In this document: positions 45,070 through 54,430 of the stretch, one piece after another
How positions within the stretch are numbered: position 1 is the stretch's first letter
How the letters are laid out: each line of letters starts with the position of its first letter
Assembly: GCA_022925895.1 (NCBI GenBank)
Contig: JAKSYS010000282.1
Span: forward strand, 1-64,000
DNA length: 64,000 nt
From: Fragilaria crotonensis
Lineage: Eukaryota > Bacillariophyta > Fragilariophyceae > Fragilariales > Fragilariaceae
Direction of reading: 5' to 3'
Notes under the pieces: model-generated
Database searches by the model: none
What the model was told of the DNA's origin: nothing
The model's input: the letters and a program-made list of their open reading frames with translations, nothing else
Program-made: the position numbers and the translations under genes

Positions 45070-46815
45070 CTAAATTTCCGTACCTGTCAAATAGGTAGAA
45101 GAGGCATGGGTCGGTCTTGCATTGAAAAGCCCGAGTGACTTCAGAATTTTCGAAAATGACTCCATCGGTGCGACACCCGTCTCCAACGTTGCAGCACCAG
45201 TAACGACCATAGTAATAGGAATGTCCTCCGCGATCGAAACATGTCCTGGCACATCCAATGGTACATTGTCATCTGGTAGGTCCTTCAACTTGATTGCGTC
45301 ATCTCCCAATGCTGCAAATTTTCCACTATTTCCGATAGTGACTTCACGATTCGAATCCGTCGAATTCGTTGTATGCTTGTTGTCGTATGCGACACCACCA
45401 TTGGCGCCGCTATCATTAAATAGCATTTCCTCCGCAAGTCCCAGCGTAACTGCTGATCCGACAAAAGCGCTTGGTATGACAATGACATTATCATATTCGT
45501 CCGTAGTTTCATTCGTAGCCATGATAGGGGTGTTCATGTCAGTTGCAAGAACGTCCAAGTCACATTTGGATTCCTGTTCTTCAACCAACTCAACCTCAAT
45601 GGCAGATGGTTCGGTCTCCGCCGCAATGTCCTCAATGCGTGCAGTTTTAGTATCGTTCTTAGTACGGCCTCCACTGCCACAGGCCGGGATCAAATGACCA
45701 AACAAAGTGTCTTCATGCTCGCCAAAAGCCACTGAATCGGACATGTTGTCGAAGAAGCTGTCTCCCACATCCGCACAATAGTCATAGCCCTTGTAGACGG
45801 GCATAGTACCCACGCATGACGCTCCGACAAACATTGCCATATCAGCTGTAGGGTCAGACTTGAAGTTCTTTGCGCTCGCACACTCGTTCGCATAATGCCC
45901 CTTCCCTTGACAATTATAGCATGTCACATTTGACTTATCGACGTCGTCGACAGTACTGGCTTCCTTCGTGGGACCCTCCGTAGATTCGACCTTGGCCGAC
46001 CTGCACTCATGTGCCTTATGGCCAATCTTGCCGCAATTCCTGCATGTTCCCTTAAATGTGTTGCTGGAGCTGAGTACCGATTCCGAGCCCCTTCCACAAC
46101 CATCCTTGACAAGGGTCTTGAATTGGAGTACCACTTCCTTTCGCAATTTCGCAAGAGGCGTATCGCTTAGGTCTCCACGGAACTTGACGATGACGCTGTC
46201 ATAGTCCTTCGACATAGCTGTCATTATGTGACTCTTCATTTGCAGATCGTCCTTCTCATACTTCAAGTTGATCCTTGCGAGCCTCATATTCAAGTGGTCC
46301 AAGTCATTGAACCAGAGTTCTGGGTCCTTCTTCGTCCCAACAAGCTTGCAATCGCTAAATGCCTGATCCAGCTCGGGGTAATTCTCTTCCGCGTCCGTTG
46401 CACAGTATTTCTCTTGTAGTATAGACCATGCCTTGTACGGATCCCCTCCGCACCGTTCAATAAGTGCATAGGCCTTGTCGGTGCAACTCGCGACCAAATA
46501 TGTCCACGCTGCTGCCTTTGCCAGGTACTTCCGGTTCTCTGCCGTTGTCGTCGGACGCATGACTGCAGCGGCAGCCGTGCCGCCCGTAGTAGCCGCCATC
46601 GCTGGCGTGACTTCGACCTCTCCATACTCGAACTGTTCAACCGTTAGTGCCGTTCCGGTACTCTCTCTGGTTAGTGCGAGCAAAAATCCTTTCGAGCTGG
46701 CGAGCGCAAGTGTCTTACCCTCCCATGAGCGGTATCTAGCTTCGTCGCCGTCGAACGCAAATGCGCGGACCGTAGTTCCAAACCCTGTCCCGGATTCAGC
46801 CGTTTCGTCCACCAT
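45070..46815 (-). CDS. Gag of gag-only LTR element
   Basis: 581 residues, one open frame starting 34 bases from the 5' LTR. The N-terminal two thirds is a UBN2/copia-type capsid: FDGDEARYRSWEGKTLALAS, AWTYLVASCTDKAYALIERC, PYKAWSILQEKYCATDAEEN, DPELWFNDLDHLNMRLARIN and MKSHIMTAMSKDYDSVIVK. Two CCHC zinc knuckles follow, CRNCGKIGHKAHEC and CYNCQGKGHYANEC. An acidic tail contains MLFNDSGANGGVAYD, which looks like a remnant aspartic protease D-S-G site. It is intact over 1.7 kb, suggesting a functional Gag supplied to, or borrowed by, other elements. Confidence 0.87.
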   Translation of the reverse strand: MVDETAESGTGFGTTVRAFAFDGDEARYRSWEGKTLALASSKGFLLALTRESTGTALTVEQFEYGEVEVTPAMAATTGGTAAAAVMRPTTTAENRKYLAKAAAWTYLVASCTDKAYALIERCGGDPYKAWSILQEKYCATDAEENYPELDQAFSDCKLVGTKKDPELWFNDLDHLNMRLARINLKYEKDDLQMKSHIMTAMSKDYDSVIVKFRGDLSDTPLAKLRKEVVLQFKTLVKDGCGRGSESVLSSSNTFKGTCRNCGKIGHKAHECRSAKVESTEGPTKEASTVDDVDKSNVTCYNCQGKGHYANECASAKNFKSDPTADMAMFVGASCVGTMPVYKGYDYCADVGDSFFDNMSDSVAFGEHEDTLFGHLIPACGSGGRTKNDTKTARIEDIAAETEPSAIEVELVEEQESKCDLDVLATDMNTPIMATNETTDEYDNVIVIPSAFVGSAVTLGLAEEMLFNDSGANGGVAYDNKHTTNSTDSNREVTIGNSGKFAALGDDAIKLKDLPDDNVPLDVPGHVSIAEDIPITMVVTGAATLETGVAPMESFSKILKSLGLFNARPTHASSTYLTGTEI

Positions 46816-46837
46816 CTTGACTTGGATATAAACTGAC

Positions 46838-46849
46838 CGTTTATAAACG
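46838..46849. repeat. Perfect palindrome next to the 5' LTR
   Basis: CGTTTATAAACG directly adjoins the LTR, at the place where a tRNA primer-binding site is normally found. No tRNA 3'-end complement is evident to me. Confidence 0.6.
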
Positions 46850-47337
46850 TGTTAAATAATTCCGATACCGTATCTCAATAGACAGTATTACCTTTGCCAG
46901 TACTACCTTATCACCGTCGTGAATTTCAGTTTCATGTATTGTGAGCTTAGTTTTAATCTCCTACTAAGACTATCATTCCCACCCTTGTATCTCACTGATC
47001 AGGCCTCTGTTCCCTTCTCATTCTGGGAACACCAGGTGGGATTGATGTTGCAGTAAAACCTACTGGAACAACTCCAGTCCCATAGATCTCATCTTTCACA
47101 GGTTCAATCCCATGAATTCTTGTAGAGTCTTTGACCTTCCTAGGCCCCTGACTCATTCCCTTGTTGCCCAAAGGATCTCCTTCTTTCTTCTTCTTGGTAT
47201 AGACAGTTATCCAACCATCATCAAAGGTATGATAGGCAGAACAGACATCTACTGTAGCGTCGTAGTCCGAGCACGGACAAGCTGACACGACAGTACCGTT
47301 CCCATTGTACGGTACAGTAGCACTGTAGATCTTGACA
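46850..47337 (-). repeat. 5' LTR of gag-only element
   Basis: Partner of 44473-44960; should contain the element promoter. Confidence 0.88.
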
Positions 47338-47343
47338 TTCTGG

Positions 47344-49151
47344 TTCGTTGAGAGAGGGAGGGGGATCTCCTGCAGTATTACGAATGTATCAGGATTTCAT
47401 GCACCAAGGCATACCACTGGATAAGGCGTCCAACGTGAGGGCTACTGTATGTAAAAAGAATACTAATTTCCACCGTATGCGTATTGTTATACCTTGTTGT
47501 GTATCGCAAAAAATCTTCAAGTCCACAGCTACTGTACGAAGCAGACTACTCTGAGTAGTTCATGCTGAGATGTACATACTCTGGAGCTCTGGAGCATTAA
47601 AGTACATTGCTTTTGAGAAGATTGGGATACAATCTAATATAAGTACAAGTCTCTGGCTGCCATTGGAATCTTTGACATCAGTCGGACTGGAAAAGCCATA
47701 GATGTCGTTTCCATTGTCAAGATTTTCACGAGGCCCATCTTCCATTTTTGTATCATCAGAGCACAATGGATTGTGTCAATGAGATGCTCTCTTTGTAGTA
47801 TGATGAACAATACTTGCAGCACCCCTGGGAATACTTGCAAGTGACGCCACCAACTCGGTCCAAATCAAGTTGCACTCCAGCTCCATGGCTAAATCATGCA
47901 CTCCTGTTAATTGTTGATTGCATACCCCATCAATTCAAACTCCAGAATGAAGGTTGCTTGCGCCTTGCAAAATGTCGTGGAGCAAAGCGGGAAGGGGGTC
48001 AATGAGAAGGATCCAGGAGGGAAGGTTGATGAGAAGAAGACCTTGTTGTCTATTGAGAAACAAGGACCCATTGGGGAGACCCTTCCAACCAAGTGTGCCG
48101 GTAATGTGTTGTGCAAGTAAGCCAACTTCTCCACGACCATGACCCTTCAGTTTGAAGAGAAGAATGAGTGCCATTGTGACTGGCAACGTTGAAGGCAACG
48201 TTGAAGGCATCGTCGAAGGACAGAACAATCCACCTGGTCGCTTCATTCGTGAGGGAGATCAAGCTCCTTTGTCCCGCGGACAAGTTAGTCGGAAGGTGGC
48301 TCGCGCATTGCAAGTGAGTAAACAAGATGAAGAAGTCAAGGTTGACTAGGAAAAGATCAAAGCCCAGCCATATCCCTGTCGCAGATGAGAAGTTGCCAAC
48401 ACATGACATAATTGCCACCGTTTGTATGCTGCAGAGACACCTGCAAGCTACTTGGACAACCACCAATACGGAAAGTGCCTTTCATCATGATCCGAACATA
48501 GACCAAGCGGGTAGTGTCCTCCAAGGACATGACAATTGGACCGCCATTGCCACTTCTCATCTTGTATTTTTTATGAAGAACAAATTATCATAGGCGGACT
48601 CATTTGTACCCTCATACCAACTATTTTACCTCTCCACGAGGATTCCAGTACACGTTCTACGCATGGTACAAATGACGCCAGTGCCAACTTTACGCAAATC
48701 GGGATCGGAATATGCAATACTGGATGCGCTGATGTTGCATTCTGATATTATTGCGAGGCTGGTAAAGGTTACACAAATGTACGTTCAAGACATTATACAG
48801 TACTACAGTATTAATTTTCTCGCATCCGTGAGAATCCATGCAAGCATACCACTTCGGTGGTATTTTCCGGATAATACTACAGTAGTGGCATGTACGCCAC
48901 TCGTACGTTACTCGGAGTACCAGCTACTGTGAACGTACGCTGCCGCAAGTAGGTATGTTCATACTAGTACCTACCAGTCTTGCACCTCCGCCTCACAGTG
49001 GTATATCAAGCCATCACCATCATCCCTGTTCATGATCGATAAACAAGGTCCATCCTATTCTGTCGTTCCTCTTTCTTCAAGACGTTTCCTTCGATAAGAT
49101 CATCTTCTCTCTCAACTGGATCACCCCTTCTCACCCAGACTGCATCACATC
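47344..49151. other. Intergenic with scattered coding-like fragments
   Basis: Both strands have 60-140 codon frames (for example minus 48050-48466 and 48357-48560; plus 47911-48120), some protein-like (EDTTRLVYVRIMMKGTF; EQSGKGVNEKDPGGKVDEKK), but none continues or matches a family I know. GNVEGNVEG-type short nucleotide repeats occur near 48183-48222. Possibly an old transposon. The last 300 bp is the SmG upstream region. Confidence 0.35.
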
Positions 49152-49500
49152 ATGGCACCAAAATTTCAGAAAGGACCCGATCTCAAACGATTCATGGTAT
49201 GTTCGCCTTTTGAGACTCCAAGGGACCAATTTTTTTAATGCAAGGACTGATCATTCCAACTCATATGTGATTTCTCTCTCCCCCGGTTTTCAGGACAAGA
49301 AGCTAAAGTTCAGCATGAATGGGAATCGTCAAATTGTGGGGACTCTGCGAGGATACGATGCCTTCCTCAATGTCGTCCTGGAAGAAGCTGAGCATGACGG
49401 CACTTTTTTGGGAACGATTGTCATTCGTGGCAACTCAATCATCAAATTTGAAGGTTTGGAACGAATTACAGCGGCAGCGGCAGAAGTGCCAATATCATAA
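49152..49500 (+). CDS. SNRPG: Small nuclear ribonucleoprotein G (SmG)
   Basis: One of seven Sm proteins forming the ring on U1, U2, U4 and U5 snRNAs. Exon 1 (49152-49196) MAPKFQKGPDLKRFM; a 97 bp intron (49197-49293, GTATGT..TTTCAG) follows; exon 2 DKKLKFSMNGNRQIVGTLRG, YDAFLNVVLEEA and IVIRGNSIIKFEGLE. Sm1 (K..F.MDKK...LNG.R.V.G.LRG.D.F.N) and Sm2 (G..VIRGNSI...E) match SmG specifically. 83 residues after splicing, as usual for SmG. No frame problems. Confidence 0.93.
49197..49293 (+). other. SmG intron
   Basis: GTATGT donor, pyrimidine tract, TTTCAG acceptor. Joins LKRFM to DKKLKF. Confidence 0.88.
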
Positions 49501-49651
49501 GACTGGGGAAAGTGGATGCTATGTTGTTTTTTGTGAACGTCTGACGATTCTATGGCAATTGACAGATGCTACGTGCAGGCCGACATTTTGTTCAAGAAAC
49601 GCTCTACCCATGGCAACAATGAAATAGTTTCGTACGGCGTTAACTTAACTG

Positions 49652-50608
49652 TTAGTACTTAAACACCTGCGATTCATCATAGCCGGCCTCCTTCAGTATT
49701 CCCAGCAGAGGTCCTTGAATTTTGGGTCCCTTGGACCCATCTGGCGCACGAGGTGCCCGACCAACGGGACCGCCCCAGAAGGACACAAACCCATCTTTGC
49801 CACACACAAAAATCATTGTGTCTGGTGAAGAGGGAGGAGGCAGAGCCTTGATCGCCAAATCGACGCCGCATCGACCATTAATATACCCCTCCTCCGCCTC
49901 GTTCCCCGTCAAACTATATGTGACTCGAATGCGATCGGGGTATGTTTTGGCCATTTGGTCTAGTTCCTCCTTCATTAGTATATCGTGCTCATAGCGGTTG
50001 ATGCTCAGCAGATAAATCTTGGCAATATCCTCTGGGTCGTCCAAAAGAATCTTGACAATCTGGAACAGGGGAGCAATGCCAGTTCCTCCAGCGACAAGGC
50101 CCACATGTTTCCATCTCCTGGCCACAACAGGACTTCCATGCATAATGCGTTGTTTCTTCACCTTACCGATTATTTCGTCTCCTGCTTGTAATCCACATAA
50201 ATACGCCCCGACGCCTCCGCCAGGGCGTGGTTCGTATCCTTTCACCAACAAGTCAAAGGTTTCTGGAGTTGCTGGATGCGAAATGGGAGAGTAGGACTTG
50301 GACAGCGTTTTGGGTTCGCCATTTTCATCTGTACCATCGTAGTTTACAGAAATGCAAGTGGGAATGTTGGCCTCCCATCCCAAATAGGCTCGTCCCGGAG
50401 GGAGTGCGAACTTGAGGACGCAACTGTCTGGACTCACGGATCTTCGTTCCAACACTCGATACGTTTGCTTCGTCTCAGGAGGCAAACATGCGCTTCGATC
50501 GGGTGTGGCGTAGCTAGAGGCGACCATTGTCGTAAACGTTGTCTTGACTAAATTGCTATACTTCATCAGCGTGACGGATCGATGACAAGACGTGATGACA
50601 AGATTCAT
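49652..50608 (-). CDS. NADH-cytochrome b5 reductase-like flavoprotein
   Basis: FAD/NAD(P)H-dependent electron carrier passing electrons to cytochrome b5 or similar acceptors. 318 residues, uninterrupted. FAD-binding barrel: SVSPDSCVLKFALPPGRAYL, then KSYSPISHPATPETFDLLVK (equivalent to the RxYSP FAD motif). NAD domain: VGLVAGGTGIAPLFQIVKI (GxGTGIAP) and MIFVCGKDGFVSFWGGP (CGxxGF). Ends SQVFKY, the usual terminal F of the family. The first 25 residues could be a mitochondrial or signal leader (start at 50608; alternatives at Met15 and Met28). Confidence 0.87.
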   Translation of the reverse strand: MNLVITSCHRSVTLMKYSNLVKTTFTTMVASSYATPDRSACLPPETKQTYRVLERRSVSPDSCVLKFALPPGRAYLGWEANIPTCISVNYDGTDENGEPKTLSKSYSPISHPATPETFDLLVKGYEPRPGGGVGAYLCGLQAGDEIIGKVKKQRIMHGSPVVARRWKHVGLVAGGTGIAPLFQIVKILLDDPEDIAKIYLLSINRYEHDILMKEELDQMAKTYPDRIRVTYSLTGNEAEEGYINGRCGVDLAIKALPPPSSPDTMIFVCGKDGFVSFWGGPVGRAPRAPDGSKGPKIQGPLLGILKEAGYDESQVFKY

Positions 50609-52199
50609 CAGTTCAATGTTCTACGGAAGGTATCTTCAATGCGATCAGCTCTTCGTGGGGGCGCCAATCACATCTGGCCATCACCAATGAATCGCCGCCT
50701 GGCAGTGGCAGCTGGAGGGACGCAAGACCGAAGATTGGAGGGCCGACGGCCGACAACGACAGTAGCAATAGCAAAAACTAACGCACATTCTACCGGTACT
50801 TTCTAGCATACACTTGTGTGCATACTCGTACCAGGCGGAACGCTGACGAGCAGTGGAGACATGGCAGCACTTGTATTGCGTCTACTGTAGCATTCGAGCA
50901 CTCCAGTACAGTACTTCAACTCCTAGTAGCGGTAGTCGTACTACGAAAAGACGAGAACGACCATGAAATGCAACCGGGGCAAGATAAGGATGACGGCGCG
51001 ACTTAACCCTTGTTAAAGATAGACAAGGCCTATGTTCGCTTGGTTCAAGATGAAGAATCAACACAACTATAGAGGAGTGGAACACAACACAATAATGAAA
51101 TGCAGTTATAACAGGATACACTGGCCTGCGAGACAACGGCTGCAATAATTCTTTATAAGGCAATCTGTCGCGACATTTTTATTGTGGAGCGTTGTTCTGG
51201 GAAGCGCATGAAGTCATGTACAGCGTGAAAGCCATCAGTACATTGGAGGGAAGATTGGTTCGAGCTGAATACTTACTGTAGTTATTCATCTTTCAATATA
51301 GGATGTACTCCACCTAGTACTATCCAAGCAGGGCAGTCAGCAATGTAGGCAGGATATGAGAAGTTCATCTGGCATGGCAAAGATTGGTCGTGAAACAAAG
51401 ACTTTGTATGCATGTCATAAGAGTCACCTTCCCACTGACCTTGCATTACGTCAGCATGAAACACAATGCAAATACCATATATTACCGTTGCGGAGGGTTG
51501 GCGCAACAGTGGTTCGTGATAGGGCAAGGACAGTTCTGACAGCAAATCCCAATGCTCCTATGGGCTGTCTCGTTAGGTCATGAAGAACTTTACTCGTGTC
51601 TGTCGCTACCACATAATCTAGACAAAGGAACAATTCTCGATGCCATGTTGATACTTCTGAACCCGGGACTATGTATCATGTATTATCATATGTCTGTGAA
51701 CTGTGAACTGCTTGGAGACGTGACCTGATTATCCAACATCATGCCTGAAAATGTGTTTCCGTCTGCATGCCTCGTATTTTGTATGTATCGCACAGTATCG
51801 TACTCGGGAATTGATGTGTAAGACTGAAGTCTATGTGTATTCATAAATGTATCTAAGAGCTATATTGTTAGAAATGTAAATCATAAAGGTGAACAGGGCG
51901 AAGGTAAAAACGACAAAATAACCATCATGCCCTTTTGTTAGTGGTTCGAAGGGTATCTTCAGCAAAATATATGTTAACAACTACGTATACTAATCAAATA
52001 ATCATTTTTGAATTTGCTCGTCCCACACTCGTACTGATCAACGCAGTCCTGTTTCATTCATACGTTGCGGAAGCAAGTGACAAATCAAATTTCATGCGAC
52101 AGCTACGACCGCAAGAGATAAATAAACGAAAACAACAACACAAAAGAGAAGCAAGCTCGGAAGCAAGCAATTCGAAGCACCATACTTGTTCACAGCACT
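50609..52199. other. Long intergenic region
   Basis: 1.6 kb. Frames under 95 codons only, none convincing. AGTACAGTACTTCAACTCCTAG-type GTAC words lie near 50900-50925. Confidence 0.45.
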
Positions 52200-52871
52200 A
52201 TGAAGGGCGAAAATGGCAATTGCACGCAGGTGGCCCCAAACCGAGCAGGCTTCCCACGAGATGGAAAGGCAGAAGAGCGTCATGAGCATGAAGTCATCTG
52301 GGGCAGCAACCCCAATCACCACTACTTTGCTTATTTCATTGAGAACCGACGCAACTTGACGGGTAAAGTAGACGATGGTAGTACACTGGAGGAAATTCTT
52401 GCAGGTCCTCGGAAGGCATTGGCCAGGTATCACAACTCGTCGAGTCTGGCTTCGGAGCCGATTGCCGGGAGCGTTCAGTCAACTGTGCCATCAGAGACGT
52501 CTGTATCCTCCGAGGCGCAAACGGACGTCGATCCAGAGCTGGCGCCTGTATCATCTCCAAGGCTGTCTACTCCACCCCCAAAGACGCCACCGGTTCGTTC
52601 TCCTCCCATCCCGGGTGATGCCAATGGATCTGGAAGCCATCAACCCGAAGTACCTCCTTTCATCTACGTTGGGGATTCGCCTCTAACAGTGCGCGTCCAA
52701 TCCGAGGACTCAGAGCCCGACGCTTCAGTTTCCAACAAGACAAGAGACACTTGGGTTCCTGGGCGGTATAGCCAATACACGGTAATGATACTGCTCGTGA
52801 TTCTTGTTTTCTGTCTGATGGGTATTGCTGTAGGGGTGGTTGTATTCCTTCGAGCACAAGAGCAGGAATGA
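52200..52871 (+). CDS. Single-span membrane protein, ectodomain-less paralogue of the neighbouring LRR protein
   Basis: 223 residues. The cytoplasmic part has VIWGSNPNHHYFAYFIENRR at about 32-51, a Ser/Pro-rich middle, PPFIYVGDSPLTVRVQS, and one membrane span (YTVMILLVILVFCLMGIAVG, VVVFL), then stops six residues later. The gene downstream (54431) has the same blocks in the same order (LLWGDDPNKHYFEYIMNKHE, IPSVIYVENSAQ, one span) but continues into an LRR ectodomain. The two are therefore tandem paralogues and this one lacks everything outside the membrane. Function unknown; it might modulate its partner. Confidence 0.75.
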   Translation: MKGENGNCTQVAPNRAGFPRDGKAEERHEHEVIWGSNPNHHYFAYFIENRRNLTGKVDDGSTLEEILAGPRKALARYHNSSSLASEPIAGSVQSTVPSETSVSSEAQTDVDPELAPVSSPRLSTPPPKTPPVRSPPIPGDANGSGSHQPEVPPFIYVGDSPLTVRVQSEDSEPDASVSNKTRDTWVPGRYSQYTVMILLVILVFCLMGIAVGVVVFLRAQEQE

Positions 52872-54430
52872 AAACGTATCCAGGAACGCCAGTGAGGAAA
52901 TCTGGACTCGTCTATTGATAATGTAAACAACGCAAAATTTGCTGTTAGCTTTGTGTGGTGGACGCATGTGAATCGACCGTTGCCCGGGGATTATTCACAT
53001 CTAGTGAAAATGCAGCTGGAGAAGTGTTTTACGCTTATTGCACATGCAGTGTAGGTATTGGGTAGCACCAGGCACCTATGGATAAATCTCACAATCAGTA
53101 CAGCATGTTTCCTTTCTGTGTTTTAAGAAGGTTGTATGCTTGTATGATATGGATACGGAGGAATGTTGCCGCAAATCGCTTCATGTGCTACTCGGGCTCT
53201 TGATTCTTCATATGAAGAGCGATGTTCATGGGTTTTTTTTGTCCTCCACCCTATGACTTGGGACTTTCTCGCAACACTGGTGGAGGCGGACTTCACTTCA
53301 GTAAGAGGTGCAAGTACTCCAACCCTGGTAGGCCTCACACTATACCGGCCCTCTATGCAGGTTTCGATTCATTCATGTAAGGCAGACGACATCAAGTCTC
53401 TCTACGCCTCCCATCTCTCCCCTATGCCACTTTTTTATGTTATATGTGCCAAATGCCAAGTGAAGCGTGGGTGTCGTATCATAGGCATCAGTCACGCCAA
53501 ATTCCAATAAATACTGTGTACAGTATCATACAACCGTCTTGTGGAACGCGTTCTCGGTACTGGAAGGTCCGCTGCAAAATGTTTGCTTCAGAATCGACAG
53601 TAGCCAGCTAAATTTCTCTCTCGCCTCACCTTCTACGCTTCTTCGATACGGGTATTAATGCAGGATGGTGCCGGAATATTCAATTCCGAATTCCAAGTAT
53701 CCGAATGTGGTACCAGTACGCAAGTACGACTCCCTTACGGGTTTTCGGGTTTCGCGAAGTTTCAAGTTTAAACACACAGGCGCACTTTCAGCTGACGACC
53801 GCTCGCGTGTTGGTTAGACGTTCCAAACGTGAATATAACGCTATTTTGGAGTATCTTGTAAATACATTCAAAAAGGTATCTTTTCGGAATCTGTTCTGAT
53901 GTCGATCATATCTATTTCTACAGCGGCGCTGGCCAGCAGTTACGTTGGTTGCAGGGATTCGAAAGGATCTGCGGGATTTCAAATTAATCCCTGCATGTGC
54001 CGCCCCCACGACCTACCGTGAAACGGGTGTTGATCCGTGCTTAACAAGATTTAAAGCGATGTTTCACGCTTGCCATCCAGAGATTTAGCTGCCAGCCAAT
54101 CCCTCCGTGTGACAAGTTGCAAGCAGGCAACAAGGAAAATCTATGGTGTTCAGTGCTGAGTGCGTTGCCCTGAAGCACTATCATAACAGTAATACTGTGA
54201 AGAGCCAATTTTGGCAATCAGAGTACATTTGCATACAATTCTGCAGCCCATTCGAGTATATCGTTTTCGTGTTCCTCATACTGTATCATACCTCACATAT
54301 TTGCTGAGAACCAGAGATTAGATACATACATTGTACAAGTACTCCGTACTCCAGCTCTCCAGCACAGCGCTCCGAAGAGGAGAACGAAATCTGACCTGAA
54401 GCGCAAATTAAAAGATAAGAAGGTTGTACC
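52872..54430. other. Long intergenic region
   Basis: 1.56 kb between the two paralogues. A perfect 9 bp inverted repeat GCAGGGATT / AATCCCTGC (53951-53959 and 53986-53994) could form a hairpin. No tRNA fold could be built from it, and no gene is supported. Confidence 0.4.

Larger units (their letters stand above)
44473..47337 (-). mobile_element. Gag-only LTR retrotransposon (TR-GAG-like)
   Basis: 2,865 bp with 488 bp LTRs at 44473-44960 and 46850-47337 that look identical on reading. LTR termini are TGTCAAG..TTTAACA (minus strand). Flanking TTCTGG occurs at 44467-44472 and 47338-47343 (5-6 bp target duplication). A purine tract ACGGAGGA precedes the 3' LTR. The interior encodes a 581-residue Gag and a short second frame but no integrase, reverse transcriptase or RNase H, so it depends on a partner element. 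Gag-only elements of this plan were described in plants as TR-GAG. Confidence 0.85.

Noticed and set aside
46992-47288. 98-codon minus-strand frame in the 5' LTR of the gag-only element
   Set aside because: It is the LTR copy of the 3' part of the second frame and lacks its own start context.
48050-48600. Transposase of piggyBac or similar type on the minus strand
   Set aside because: Some phrases looked suggestive, but no catalytic motif or continuous frame could be shown.
53945-54020. Possible tRNA around GGTTGCAGGGATTCGAAAGG
   Set aside because: TTCGAA suggested a T-loop, but acceptor and anticodon stems could not be formed; only a simple 9 bp hairpin fits.
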